Made by a program: the position numbers and the translations under genes. Below the pieces are notes generated by a model. That model searched no databases. It had not been told where the DNA came from and saw only the letters and a list, made by a program, of their open reading frames with translations. This document shows positions 6,858-15,007 of a DNA stretch of 26,382 nt, piece by piece; within the stretch, counting starts at the first letter, position 1; each line of letters opens with the position of its first letter. This DNA comes from Verrucomicrobia bacterium 12-59-8. GTDB lineage: Bacteria > Verrucomicrobiota > Verrucomicrobiae > Verrucomicrobiales > Verrucomicrobiaceae. The stretch covers positions 1 through 26,382 of the forward strand of contig NCCR01000116.1 of the NCBI GenBank assembly GCA_002279765.1. The letters are read 5' to 3'.

Positions 6858-8180
6858 TCACTCCGGTTTGGCCGCTAGGCGGATGCTGCGCGCGTTCATC
6901 CATGATCCAGCTTCGGCGGTGCCCACGGGATCGATCCGCAGACGCAGCATGCCCCCTTTGTAGGAAGGGATAGAAGACAGGGGGATGACATGGCGGTGGA
7001 ATTCACCGTCGGCGATGAGAGGAAAGGAGGTCATATTTGCGGGCGAAAAGCCCTGCTGCCCATGTGGCTGCCACATCACAGTGCCCTGCTTCTGCTTGGT
7101 GCGAAAGGCGGCATCAATGATGAGGTAGGGAGCATCAGCCGCCTGCCAGAAAGTCAGCGGGCTGATGAGTTGCGGATCTTCCTGTCCCAGCAGCATGTGC
7201 AGATGAGCCTTCACTGGCCAGCCAGTATCCTGGGCGTTCTGATAGTGCCAGCCCTGGCGATCCTGCGTGAAGCTCCAGGCAGGCGATCCCTGCGGGCGAT
7301 GCTTGGCCGCACGGGCGCGGATTTCCTGAACGGTGCCGAGCACCAGCTCGTAGTGGAATTCATAAGCGATGTTGTGATCGAGAATCTCCAGGCCCTGACC
7401 GGCGAGATAGCCGGTGCTGTTGGCATGTGTGTCGTTGGGGCCGGGCTTGCCGGCAAAGCCGCCGGTGAAATGCACACGACCGGGCGTGATGAGGCCGAGG
7501 CCATAGTCATGCTCATCGAGCAGCGCCGCCCAGCCTTCGGTGCCGGTCCAGAAGGACCAGGGATGTTTGCCTTGCGGCACGGGTGCGGCGGACACCGCAT
7601 CCTGCGTGAAGGGCTTGCCATTCATGTAGCTGACCACGCGTGGAAATGCAGCATTGGCATAGACTGCGGGCAGTTCCTGCAAACGTGCGGGACACTGTGT
7701 GGTGTCACTACGCGTGTTCGTCAGCCGTGCCCGCGCCTTCACCACAGCACCATCCAGCTCCAGCCAGGAGTCGAAGGTGCATTCACCCGGCACATTATTG
7801 AGTGGCCATTGCAGCGGCACGCAGGTGAGGTGGATCTGTTTGCCGTCGTTTTCATGCGATAGAATGCGGCTGGCGTTTTTGAAATCATCGCCCGTCTGGA
7901 TGGGATTCCAGCCGATGTGCCGCCAGTGCTCCGCAGGCTTCTGCCCGTTGGCTTCAAACGGCACCGGGCCGGAGAAAAACGAAAGCTGCACCTGCCGACC
8001 CAGGTCGAAGTTGTTGATCACGTTGGCCCCGTCCTTGACGCTCGCCAGAAAGGTGATCGCCCCGCCTCGCTCAAGGTCCACGCCGAGTTTCACCTGGTCG
8101 TTCACGAGCCAGCTCATGCGTTCCGCCTGCACCGATGTGCAGAGGAGCAGAAGGGAGAGTAGCTGGCGCGCAGGGTGCAT
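6858..8180 (-). CDS. Secreted protein of unknown function, 440 aa
   Basis: A Sec-type signal peptide starts at ATG 8180 (MHPARQLLSLLLLCTSVQA, cleavage near VQA/ER); an upstream in-frame start at 8258 would bury it and is disfavoured. The mature protein begins with a beta-rich region (LGVDLERGGAITFL, then VQLSFFSGP) that resembles the galactose-mutarotase-like beta-sandwich seen in exported Verrucomicrobia and Planctomycetes proteins. The last 120 residues (after WSFTQDRQGWHYQNAQDTGW) look like a carbohydrate-binding beta-sandwich, ending in SWMNARSIRL. Both assignments are by eye and not firm. No catalytic motif is recognised. It converges on pyrC (25 bp between stops) and diverges from trmO. 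A role in sugar binding or polysaccharide turnover is inference. Confidence 0.75.
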   Translation of the reverse strand: MHPARQLLSLLLLCTSVQAERMSWLVNDQVKLGVDLERGGAITFLASVKDGANVINNFDLGRQVQLSFFSGPVPFEANGQKPAEHWRHIGWNPIQTGDDFKNASRILSHENDGKQIHLTCVPLQWPLNNVPGECTFDSWLELDGAVVKARARLTNTRSDTTQCPARLQELPAVYANAAFPRVVSYMNGKPFTQDAVSAAPVPQGKHPWSFWTGTEGWAALLDEHDYGLGLITPGRVHFTGGFAGKPGPNDTHANSTGYLAGQGLEILDHNIAYEFHYELVLGTVQEIRARAAKHRPQGSPAWSFTQDRQGWHYQNAQDTGWPVKAHLHMLLGQEDPQLISPLTFWQAADAPYLIIDAAFRTKQKQGTVMWQPHGQQGFSPANMTSFPLIADGEFHRHVIPLSSIPSYKGGMLRLRIDPVGTAEAGSWMNARSIRLAAKPE

Positions 8181-8266
8181 GAGTGGTGAAGATGGGCCTG
8201 CCTGTCGATTCAGCAAGAGATGAAGAAAATGGATGCGGACAGATTTGTACGCGCTCACTTCGCCCT

Positions 8267-8941
8267 ATGATTTCACTGAACGTCATCGCCACACTGCGCA
8301 CGTGCTACACCGACAAGTTTGGTGTGCCTCGGCAATCGGGGCTAGTGCCCAGCGCGTGGGGCGTGGTCGAGTTTGAGTCGGCGTATCGGCGCATGGAGGC
8401 GGTGCGTGGCATTGAGCAGTTCAGCCACTTGTGGCTGATTACACAGTTTCATCTTGTCACCGAAGAGCCGACCTCGCTCACGGTGCGCCCGCCACGGCTC
8501 GGGGGCAATGAGCGGCGCGGGGTGTTTGCCACGCGCTCGCCCTTTCGTCCGAATCGGCTGACGCTCAGCGTCGTGAAGCTTGATCGTGTGGAGCTCGAAG
8601 GCGATGCCGCGCCGCGCCTGTTTGTCTCCGGCGTCGATCTTGTGGATGGCACGCCCATTCTCGACATCAAACCCTACGTGCGCTTCGCCGATTCGGTCCC
8701 TGCGGCCCAAAGCGGTTTCGCGGATGAGGCACCGCAGCGGCTGCCGGTACGCTGGGACTGCGACTGTGGCGTGCCGGAGGACGTGCGGGTGATCATCGAT
8801 CAATCGCTCGAGTTGCAACCGCAGCCAGCCTACCACGAGGATGAAGAGCGGGAGTATGCGACGGAGATCGCCGGCTGGCGCGTGCGCTGGGCCGCGACGC
8901 TCGCAGGGGCGTGTGTGAAATCGTGCGAGTGGGTGGGTTGA
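8267..8941 (+). CDS. trmO: tRNA (N6-threonylcarbamoyladenosine37-N6)-methyltransferase
   Basis: TrmO (YaeB/TsaA family) uses S-adenosylmethionine to methylate t6A37 in tRNA-Thr, making m6t6A. Family signatures are clear: TDKFGVPRQSGLVP near residue 13, GIEQFSHLWLI, the ATRSPFRPNRLTLSVVKL block, and DLVDGTPILDIKPY followed by FADS. At 224 aa it is close to the E. coli protein (about 235). ATG 8267 places the first signature at the usual distance; the frame extends upstream to 8183 without family-like sequence. The stop at 8941 is 21 bp before the next ATG, so the APH-like kinase may be co-transcribed. The leftward secreted protein starts 86 bp away, and that gap should hold divergent promoters. 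Confidence 0.93.
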   Translation: MISLNVIATLRTCYTDKFGVPRQSGLVPSAWGVVEFESAYRRMEAVRGIEQFSHLWLITQFHLVTEEPTSLTVRPPRLGGNERRGVFATRSPFRPNRLTLSVVKLDRVELEGDAAPRLFVSGVDLVDGTPILDIKPYVRFADSVPAAQSGFADEAPQRLPVRWDCDCGVPEDVRVIIDQSLELQPQPAYHEDEEREYATEIAGWRVRWAATLAGACVKSCEWVG

Positions 8942-8962
8942 GTCTTGGCGCTTTCAAAACTC

Positions 8963-9835
8963 ATGACTGACACTGCTCTTCCCATACGCGCCGCCACCGA
9001 AACGGCCATCGCTCATGGCATCACACCAGACCGCTGCGACATCCTGCAAAACGGCAGCACGCTGGTGCTGCGGCTCACGGAAACGCTTGTGGCTCGTGTG
9101 GTGCAGGATGTGGACGGGCCACGGCAGGGCACGGAGTGGTTCGCGCGGGAGAATGCCATCGCCCAGCATCTGACGGAGCACGGTGCACCTGTGATCCCGC
9201 CGCATCCCGATCTCCCGCCGGGAGCGCATGAGTGTCTGGGCTATCCGATCAACTTCTGGCAGTTCGTCACCCGCGTGGGTGCGGAGCCTGATCCATGCGA
9301 GATCGGCCGCACACTGCGTCAATGCCACGACATCATGCGCCACTTTGCGGTGCCATTGCCCAAGCTGGCGATCCTCACCGAAAGCCTCGCGATTTTGCAA
9401 GAACGCGTGCTGTTTCCAAAGGCTACGCAGCAGATGTTGCGGGATCACCTCATGAATTCGATCGAGGTGCTCAGTCGCTATCCGCATCAAGCGCTGCATG
9501 GCGATGCACACATGGGCAACCTCTTGAACACCACACGCGGGCTGCTGTGGACGGACTGGGAGGACACCTTCTCTGGCCCCATCGAATGGGATGTGGCTTC
9601 CATCATCTGGAATGTGCAGATTCTGGATGAAGACCAAGCCACGGTACAGGCGATCTGCGATGCTTACTGCAAAGCGGGCGGAACAATCGACGACCATGCA
9701 CTGCACCACAGCCTCATTGCCCGTGCGGCGGTGATGACCGCCTGGTATCCGATCCTCTACCCCAATCCGAATGCGGAGCGTCAGGCGAAGCTCCAACGCA
9801 GGATCGACTGGCTGCGAGATCAGCCACAAGGCTGA
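8963..9835 (+). CDS. APH-family phosphotransferase (aminoglycoside/choline kinase fold)
   Basis: A 290-aa soluble kinase-like protein. The catalytic loop reads ALHGDAHMGNLL (catalytic Asp and metal-binding Asn) and is followed by the second metal motif WTDWEDTFSGPIEWDVA, the APH counterpart of DFG. Upstream, NGSTLVLRL...LVARV fits the nucleotide-binding beta-strands. The family phosphorylates aminoglycosides, choline, homoserine, sugars or spectinomycin. I see nothing that names the substrate, so resistance should not be assumed. ATG 8963 is taken; an in-frame TTG at 8945 is the alternative. It follows trmO closely on the same strand. Confidence 0.85.
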   Translation: MTDTALPIRAATETAIAHGITPDRCDILQNGSTLVLRLTETLVARVVQDVDGPRQGTEWFARENAIAQHLTEHGAPVIPPHPDLPPGAHECLGYPINFWQFVTRVGAEPDPCEIGRTLRQCHDIMRHFAVPLPKLAILTESLAILQERVLFPKATQQMLRDHLMNSIEVLSRYPHQALHGDAHMGNLLNTTRGLLWTDWEDTFSGPIEWDVASIIWNVQILDEDQATVQAICDAYCKAGGTIDDHALHHSLIARAAVMTAWYPILYPNPNAERQAKLQRRIDWLRDQPQG

Positions 9836-9900
9836 CCTCCGTTTGAGCAGCGGCGAGAAAGCGGCGTCAGGTGAGACCCAGGCATGGTATTTCTGGACGC

Positions 9901-10497
9901 CTAGCTCTTCTTCACCGCCGACAGCGCCTGCACCTGCGTGGGGTCATACTTCGCGCCCTTCGACACCTGGATGAGCGTCATGAGCACCTTGGTGAGGAAG
10001 AACTTCTCTGGATCAGGTCGTTTATGAGCGTGGAGATTGTGATCGTCTTTGATGACGAGGTGCATTTCCTTGATGCCCTGATTCCAAAGGATGTCGTTGT
10101 TTTGCCAGAAGGTCGTCATGTTGAGGTCTTTTTCATGCACGCCGGTCTTCATATAAGCGCCGGTGCCGATGCAGCCGTAGCCGTGGTTTTGGCCTTTGTT
10201 CGGAATGTAGCAGACGCTCCATGTCGTTGGCTGTTCACCCGCTGGCTTTTCGAGGACTTCGAGTCGCACATGCACGGTGCCATTGCGATAGTCCACAGGC
10301 GAGGTCCAGTCCTTCGGACGCTCGACGTTGAGCATGTCGCCCTTGACGTAGTAGTGCGACTGACTGGGCTTCGAATTGAGCGCGTCCTCCTGGGTGAAAG
10401 AGAAGGTGACATCGAAAAGCACGAACTGGTCGGCACTGGAGATCGTTGAGCCAAGGCAGAACAGGAGGAGTGAGAGGAGCAGAGGGCGGCGTTTCAT
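9901..10497 (-). CDS. Small secreted protein of unknown function, 198 aa
   Basis: MKRRPLLLSLLLFCLGSTISSA is a standard Sec signal peptide, with cleavage near SSA/DQ. ATG 10497 is chosen for that reason over starts at 10509 and 10551. The mature protein is about 175 aa, with aromatic beta-strand-like segments (FVLFDVTFSFTQED, HYYVKGDML, TVHVRLEVLEKP), two Cys (CYIPNKGQNHGYGC) that could form a disulfide, and a charged tail. No domain is recognised. It follows the exported TIM barrel gene on the same strand, but a terminator at 10565-10604 lies between them, so it is probably its own unit. Confidence 0.75.
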   Translation of the reverse strand: MKRRPLLLSLLLFCLGSTISSADQFVLFDVTFSFTQEDALNSKPSQSHYYVKGDMLNVERPKDWTSPVDYRNGTVHVRLEVLEKPAGEQPTTWSVCYIPNKGQNHGYGCIGTGAYMKTGVHEKDLNMTTFWQNNDILWNQGIKEMHLVIKDDHNLHAHKRPDPEKFFLTKVLMTLIQVSKGAKYDPTQVQALSAVKKS

Positions 10498-10564
10498 GGA
10501 GAGAATCATGGTGGTGGATGTTGCCTGGTCAATGCGGGATGATGTCGTCACGATCTAGTGGGCC

Positions 10565-10604
10565 TAAAAAAGCAAAACGGCGCAAGGTGTGTGACCCTGC
10601 GCCG
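10565..10604 (-). terminator. Rho-independent terminator of the exported TIM barrel gene
   Basis: Read on the minus strand, CGGCGCAGGG (10604-10595) and CCTTGCGCCG (10587-10578) form a ten-pair stem with one mismatch and a 7-nt loop. It is followed by TTTTGCTTTTTT (10577-10566). It lies 27 bp past the stop at 10632, in the right orientation. Confidence 0.85.
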
Positions 10605-10631
10605 CAGTGGAATTGATTTTCGAAATGACGG

Positions 10632-11501
10632 TTACTTCGTTGTCGTCGGCTTGAAGTTTTTCACGAACTCTAGGCACTTGGTCACGTCAGGCAGGCTGCT
10701 TTCCCAGTCTTTTTCCCATTCGACATCCAGCGGGCCCATGAAGCCCTGCTCGGCGTAGAGGTTCAGCACGGCAGGGATGTCCGACTGGCCGGTGCCCCAG
10801 ACCATGTCCTTGGCTTCACGCACGCCGAAGGCATCGAGGTCTTTGACGTGGCTGTCGAAGATGCGGCCTTTGAGCACCTTGATGGCGTCGGTAGGTCTCA
10901 CGCCGGAGCGCACCCAATGGCCGATGTCGGCACAGGAACCCATGCGCGCATCGCGGTCTTTGACCAGGCTGAGCACATACTCGGGATCCCAGTAGCGATA
11001 GCTGCGGTCGAGCGGCTTCTTCGGGTGGTTGTGGATTCCCATCTTGATGTCGTATTCCTTCACCAGCTTTTCGATGAGGTCGAAGGCATCATCGGCCGGT
11101 TCGCTGACGACCAAGCCAACTCCCATGTCCTTGCAGAAGTCGAAAATCTTGCGGCACTCCACTTCGTCGTTCGGGAGACGCACCACGCCGTAACCCACGG
11201 GTGTGAGTCCCAGTTCCTTGAGCTTGGCCTTCACCGGTTCACGCTGCTCCGCCGTGGTGTTGTGATCGAACTTGGATTTCGGATCAGCCTTGGAGACCAG
11301 ATGGCCAGGAAAAAACTCGACGGTCTTGCCACCGGCGGCGGCGATTTTTTCGAGTGCTGTCATTAGATCGAAGGCCTTGAAGGTGTATGCCTGGCAGCCA
11401 GCATAAAAAAAGCCGACTTTGGCGCTTTCGGGGAGTGTCTGACCGGCGACAGCTAGGGATGCTGTTCCGAGAATGAGAGAGAGGAGTGTCTGGCGAATCA
11501 T
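10632..11501 (-). CDS. Exported sugar phosphate isomerase/epimerase-like TIM barrel
   Basis: A 289-aa protein with a Sec signal peptide (MIRQTLLSLILGTASLAVAG, cleavage near residue 20). ATG 11501 is preferred to the in-frame start at 11600. The barrel carries Glu134 (VVSEPAD), IHNHP at 156-160, Asp192 and His195 in ADIGHW, His218 and Asp221 in DSHVKD, and Glu261 in LDVEWE. The WGTGQSDIPAVL segment parallels WGQGQTPIKEVL in the Tat-exported barrel at 4703-5578, so the two look like diverged paralogues. Metal-dependent epimerisation or isomerisation of a periplasmic sugar is likely; the substrate is unknown. Its terminator sits just downstream. It is divergent from the OmpA-like gene, with about 160 bp between starts for promoters. 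Confidence 0.85.
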   Translation of the reverse strand: MIRQTLLSLILGTASLAVAGQTLPESAKVGFFYAGCQAYTFKAFDLMTALEKIAAAGGKTVEFFPGHLVSKADPKSKFDHNTTAEQREPVKAKLKELGLTPVGYGVVRLPNDEVECRKIFDFCKDMGVGLVVSEPADDAFDLIEKLVKEYDIKMGIHNHPKKPLDRSYRYWDPEYVLSLVKDRDARMGSCADIGHWVRSGVRPTDAIKVLKGRIFDSHVKDLDAFGVREAKDMVWGTGQSDIPAVLNLYAEQGFMGPLDVEWEKDWESSLPDVTKCLEFVKNFKPTTTK

Positions 11502-11660
11502 GGGAGCGTTTGAACGGACCGCGCGTGGACATCTTGCAAGTTCGAGGACTGAGGCGCATTCCGAGAATCGGCGTGAATCAAGTTCAGCGCCGCGAAACAT
11601 TCGGCATTCTGTCCAAGGAGTTTACTTGCGTGGTGGCGAGGGAAGTTCATTCTCCCATAT

Positions 11661-12701
11661 ATGTACAACCTGAAGTCTGCTTGGATCTCCGTCGTGTTTG
11701 TTTGCGGCTTGTGCGCAGGAGTTTCATCGGCGGCGGACGTGAAAGGCGGCAAGGATCATCCTCTGCTAAAGCGCTACGAGGGCTCGACGCTGGTGTCGTA
11801 TGAACTGAAAAACTACGACGCGCTGAAAATGGCGCTGGAGTGCATCGTGTTTGATTACAACGAAGGAAAGATGAAACCCTTTAAAAGTGTGCAGGTCGAA
11901 GGGCGCAAGACCACACTGTTTTACAATTTGCCCGCAGGCATCGGTACCCTGGAAGGCGTACGCCAGTATGAGAATGAACTGAAGGAAAAAGGTTTTGAAA
12001 CACTCTTCCGTGCCTCGGGCGAAGAGATCGAGAAAAACAAGGGCAACAATCTTGCGATGGAAGTCTATGGAATGACGCCGGAAAACACGAACCAAGATCA
12101 TCCGCAGATCATGGCCATGCAGGGGCCGGACAAGACTAAGTCACATTATCTCGCCACCCGCCTCGCACGTCCTGAAGGAGATGTGTTCTGCTCCGTCTGG
12201 TCATTCGAGGCCTCCTGGACCGCTGCTTCGCTGAAGGTTCCTGAGAAGAGCACCATCGTTCGTGTGGACATCTGCGAGGTGAAGCCGATGGAGCAGAAGA
12301 TGGTGCTGGTGAAGGCGGCAGAAATGGCCAGCCAGATCGCCCTCAATGGCAAGGTGGCCCTCTACGGCATCCAGTTTGATACGGACAAAGCCACGATCCG
12401 CCCAGACTCCGAAGCCACGCTGGCAGAGATTGCCAAACTGCTTGAGGAAAAGCCAGACCTGCGCGTGCTGGTCGTCGGACACACGGATACGGAAGGCAGT
12501 TTTGAGTACAATCGCAGCCTTTCGCAGCGACGTGCGGACTCCGTGGTGGCCAATCTGGCGGGCAAGGGCATATCCAAGGAACGGCTCTTCCCAGTGGGAA
12601 TTTCTTTCGCTTCTCCCGTGGCGACGAATGCCACCGAGGAAGGCCGCGCAAAAAACCGCCGCGTCGAACTCGTGGACATGGGCATGGCCAAGGCCAAGTG
12701 A
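11661..12701 (+). CDS. OmpA-family outer-membrane-associated protein with DUF4892-like N-terminus
   Basis: A 346-aa exported protein. The signal peptide ends near VSSAAD (residue 25). Residues about 32-200 (HPLLKRYEGSTLVSYELKNY and on) resemble the DUF4892 domain that is often fused to OmpA domains. Residues about 230-340 are an OmpA-type peptidoglycan-binding domain: YGIQFDTDKATIRPDS, VVGHTDTEGSFEYNRSLSQRRADSV, and the GRAKNRRVEL ending. It probably anchors envelope layers through peptidoglycan; there is no OmpA beta-barrel. ATG 11661 is taken from the signal peptide. A purine-rich AGGGAAG stands about 17 bp upstream, further than ideal. It converges on the thioesterase gene (13 bp between stops). 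Confidence 0.88.
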   Translation: MYNLKSAWISVVFVCGLCAGVSSAADVKGGKDHPLLKRYEGSTLVSYELKNYDALKMALECIVFDYNEGKMKPFKSVQVEGRKTTLFYNLPAGIGTLEGVRQYENELKEKGFETLFRASGEEIEKNKGNNLAMEVYGMTPENTNQDHPQIMAMQGPDKTKSHYLATRLARPEGDVFCSVWSFEASWTAASLKVPEKSTIVRVDICEVKPMEQKMVLVKAAEMASQIALNGKVALYGIQFDTDKATIRPDSEATLAEIAKLLEEKPDLRVLVVGHTDTEGSFEYNRSLSQRRADSVVANLAGKGISKERLFPVGISFASPVATNATEEGRAKNRRVELVDMGMAKAK

Positions 12702-12714
12702 AGTGCGGCTGGTG

Positions 12715-13158
12715 TTATCGAAGCGCCACGAAATCCCCCTCGAACATCACGCAGACCTGATCCTCGTGAATGACTTGCACCTGGAGTCTGAGGTGCGCTT
12801 TGCCAGTGCTTTGGAAGGTTGTCTTGAAGGCCGCGAGTGCCGCATCATTCGGCCGCACACACACGGCGCGCAGCGTGCCTCGCACGGGGCGCTTGTAACG
12901 GATGGAACTCTCGCGGATGACAATGTGTGCATGGCGGTCACCGAGTTGCAGCCAGAGCATCGCGTAGCCGGCCAGCGTGGTCAGGGCGCTGAGACTGCCA
13001 CCAAACGCGGTGCCGAGGTGATTGTGATTTGGCTCCAAGGGGGCCGTCACGACGAGTTGTGAGCCATCGAAGCTTTCCAGCTTCACGCCCATGGCTTGTG
13101 TGAGCGGGATCTGCTCATGGAGGAAGCGTTCGGTGTCACGCAGGAGGTCGTCGTTCAT
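12715..13158 (-). CDS. YiiD C-terminal-type hot-dog thioesterase
   Basis: This 147-aa protein matches the putative thioesterase domain found at the C-terminus of YiiD. It has a helical start (RFLHEQIPLTQAMGVKLESF), then PLEPNHNHLGTAFGGSLSALTTLAGYAMLW, and the beta-hairpin IVIRESSIRYKRPVRGTL. The NHNHLGTAFGGS stretch holds the acidic/His-Asn active-site region of this hot-dog subgroup. It should hydrolyse acyl-CoA or acyl-ACP thioesters; the substrate is unknown. Here the domain stands alone, without the acetyltransferase half. ATG 13158 (MNDD) is chosen; an in-frame start at 13251 would overlap the divergent esterase's start and adds no family sequence. Confidence 0.8.
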   Translation of the reverse strand: MNDDLLRDTERFLHEQIPLTQAMGVKLESFDGSQLVVTAPLEPNHNHLGTAFGGSLSALTTLAGYAMLWLQLGDRHAHIVIRESSIRYKRPVRGTLRAVCVRPNDAALAAFKTTFQSTGKAHLRLQVQVIHEDQVCVMFEGDFVALR

Positions 13159-13249
13159 GGAGACAGAACTGTCGGGTTGCCGTGCGAATTCGCAATGATC
13201 TTCGCGATAGGCCGGGGCTTTCAGGTCGTTCTCACCCAGACCAATCACC

Positions 13250-14998
13250 ATGAAATCACTTTCGCGTCTCTTTGCCGTCGTCCTTTGCCTGGGCCTGCCC
13301 GCCAGTTTGCTGGCCGAACTTTCACTGCCACACTTTTTCAGCGATCACATGGTGCTTCAGCGTGAGCGTGCGGCGGCCATCTGGGGCATAGCGTCACCGA
13401 AATCAGAGGTCTCGGTGAGTTTTAAAGGCAAGACCGCGTCTGCCACGGCCAATGACAAAGGCCACTGGTGCGTAGCGATCCCAACGGGCGCAGCCGATCC
13501 GATGGGCGCGGAACTCACAGTCAAAGCGGGTGCCGACAGCGCGACGATCAAGGATGTGCTCGTTGGCGAGGTCTGGCTGGCTTCCGGCCAGTCAAACATG
13601 TATTACACCATGAACCGCTCACCTGCTTACGAGGAGTTGATGACCAAGGCCAGCCACCCAGGTCTGCGCATGTTCAATGCGCCGCTCGTGACCGCAGAGA
13701 AGCCGCAGGCTGACATCGAGGGCGAGTGGTCGCTATGCACTCCGGAAACGGTGCCGGGCTTCTCGGCGGTCGCTTTTTTCTTCGCCCTGAAACTGCATCA
13801 GGAACTCGGCGTGCCTGTCGGCGTGCTCAAAACGTGCTGGGGTGGCAAGCCGGTGGAAACGTTCACCAGCCGCGAGGCTCTGAACACACTGCCCGGCACC
13901 AAGGAGTTGGTGGACAAGCTGATGACAGAGGCTGCCGCGTATGATCCCGTCAAAGCCAAAGCGATCTACGAAACACAATTGGAAAAATGGAAGGTCACAA
14001 TGGCAGCAGCGAAGGGCAAATCCGCCGACGAACGCAAGCGTCTGCCCAAGAAACCCGCCGAGCCCAAGCCGCCGCTGCTAACCGAAGGCCGGCCGGGAGT
14101 ACTTTTTGATGCGATGATCAATCCCTTCGCTGGTTACACGATGCGTGGGGCGATCTGGTACCAAGGCGAGGGCAATGCCAGAGCCGGCGCGGTTCCGTAT
14201 GATCAGACGCTGCCACTGATGATCCGCGACTGGCGCAAGCGCTGGGGGGATGAATTCTCATTCTACTTCGTGCAACTGGCCAACTTCCATGCGCCGTCCA
14301 CCGCACCGGGTACGCCGGATACTTGGGCGCTGCTACAGGACCGCATGCGACACATCTTGGAAAGCACGCCCAAGACCGGCATGGCCGTCATCAATGATGT
14401 GGGCGAGGTAAGTGACATTCATCCGAAGGATAAAATGACGCCGGGGAACCGGCTCGCACGTTGGGCGCTAGCAAATGACTACGGGCGCGATCTAGTGTAT
14501 AGCAGCCCGCTTTTCAAATCGAGCGAGGTCAAAGATGGAGCTGTGCGTGTGACCTTTGATCATGCTGGCCAAGGATTGAAATCACGTGACGGAGCCGACC
14601 TGAAACGTTTCGAAATCGCCGGATCAGATCGTGTCTGGCATTGGGCGGATGCGAAGATCGACGGCAAGGAGAGCGTGCTGGTGAGCAACACCGATGTGAA
14701 ACAGCCGGTCGCTGTGCGCTATGCCTGGGCAGCGAATCCCGAAGGGGCGAATCTCGTGAACAGTGAAGGTCTTCCCGCATCCATCTTCCGCACCGATGAC
14801 TGGGATGACGTGGAAGCCGCTCCGCCACCCACGCAGGCGGACAAGGAGTTGGAGGAGCGACGTGCCTTGTCCGCAGAAATCAAAACGCTAAACGCCAAGC
14901 TCCAAGGCATGGATCGCAAAAGCCCTGAGGCTCTGGGACTGCGCAAGAAGGTGCAGGAACTGCTGACTAAATTCAAAGCCACTGCTCCGAAGAAATAG
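13250..14998 (+). CDS. Sialate O-acetylesterase-like SGNH hydrolase
   Basis: A 582-aa exported esterase. The signal peptide is MKSLSRLFAVVLCLGLPASLLA. The N-terminal beta domain (FFSDHMVLQRERAAAIWG, then GHWCVAIPTG) is followed by the SGNH core: GEVWLASGQSNM with nucleophile Ser115, CWGGKPVET near 196-204, WYQGEGN at 303-309, and Asp389/His391 in SDIHPKDK. The family removes O-acetyl groups from sialic acid or, in many bacteria, from other glycans such as xylan or pectin. Relative to compact members it has a charged insertion (about residues 220-280, Lys/Pro-rich) and a C-terminal helical tail (about 530-582) with heptad-like Leu spacing. It is divergent from the thioesterase and probably serves polysaccharide deacetylation. 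Confidence 0.9.
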   Translation: MKSLSRLFAVVLCLGLPASLLAELSLPHFFSDHMVLQRERAAAIWGIASPKSEVSVSFKGKTASATANDKGHWCVAIPTGAADPMGAELTVKAGADSATIKDVLVGEVWLASGQSNMYYTMNRSPAYEELMTKASHPGLRMFNAPLVTAEKPQADIEGEWSLCTPETVPGFSAVAFFFALKLHQELGVPVGVLKTCWGGKPVETFTSREALNTLPGTKELVDKLMTEAAAYDPVKAKAIYETQLEKWKVTMAAAKGKSADERKRLPKKPAEPKPPLLTEGRPGVLFDAMINPFAGYTMRGAIWYQGEGNARAGAVPYDQTLPLMIRDWRKRWGDEFSFYFVQLANFHAPSTAPGTPDTWALLQDRMRHILESTPKTGMAVINDVGEVSDIHPKDKMTPGNRLARWALANDYGRDLVYSSPLFKSSEVKDGAVRVTFDHAGQGLKSRDGADLKRFEIAGSDRVWHWADAKIDGKESVLVSNTDVKQPVAVRYAWAANPEGANLVNSEGLPASIFRTDDWDDVEAAPPPTQADKELEERRALSAEIKTLNAKLQGMDRKSPEALGLRKKVQELLTKFKATAPKK

Positions 14999-15007
14999 CG
15001 TAGCGGT

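Noticed and set aside
6990..7862. 290-codon plus-strand frame opposite the secreted 440-aa protein
   Set aside because: The minus strand has a signal peptide and protein-like sequence; the plus frame has neither and is explained by high G+C.
8954..9829. 291-codon minus-strand frame opposite the APH-like kinase
   Set aside because: The plus strand carries the HGDAHMGN catalytic motif; the minus frame is rich in Arg/His with no recognisable family.
8963..9835. Antibiotic resistance gene (aminoglycoside phosphotransferase)
   Set aside because: Only the general APH fold is supported; many members are housekeeping kinases, and nothing nearby suggests a resistance cassette.
13162..13173. Palindrome GACAG-AA-CTGTC near the thioesterase start
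   Set aside because: Five-base arms are too short to stand out from chance, and no second copy was seen nearby.
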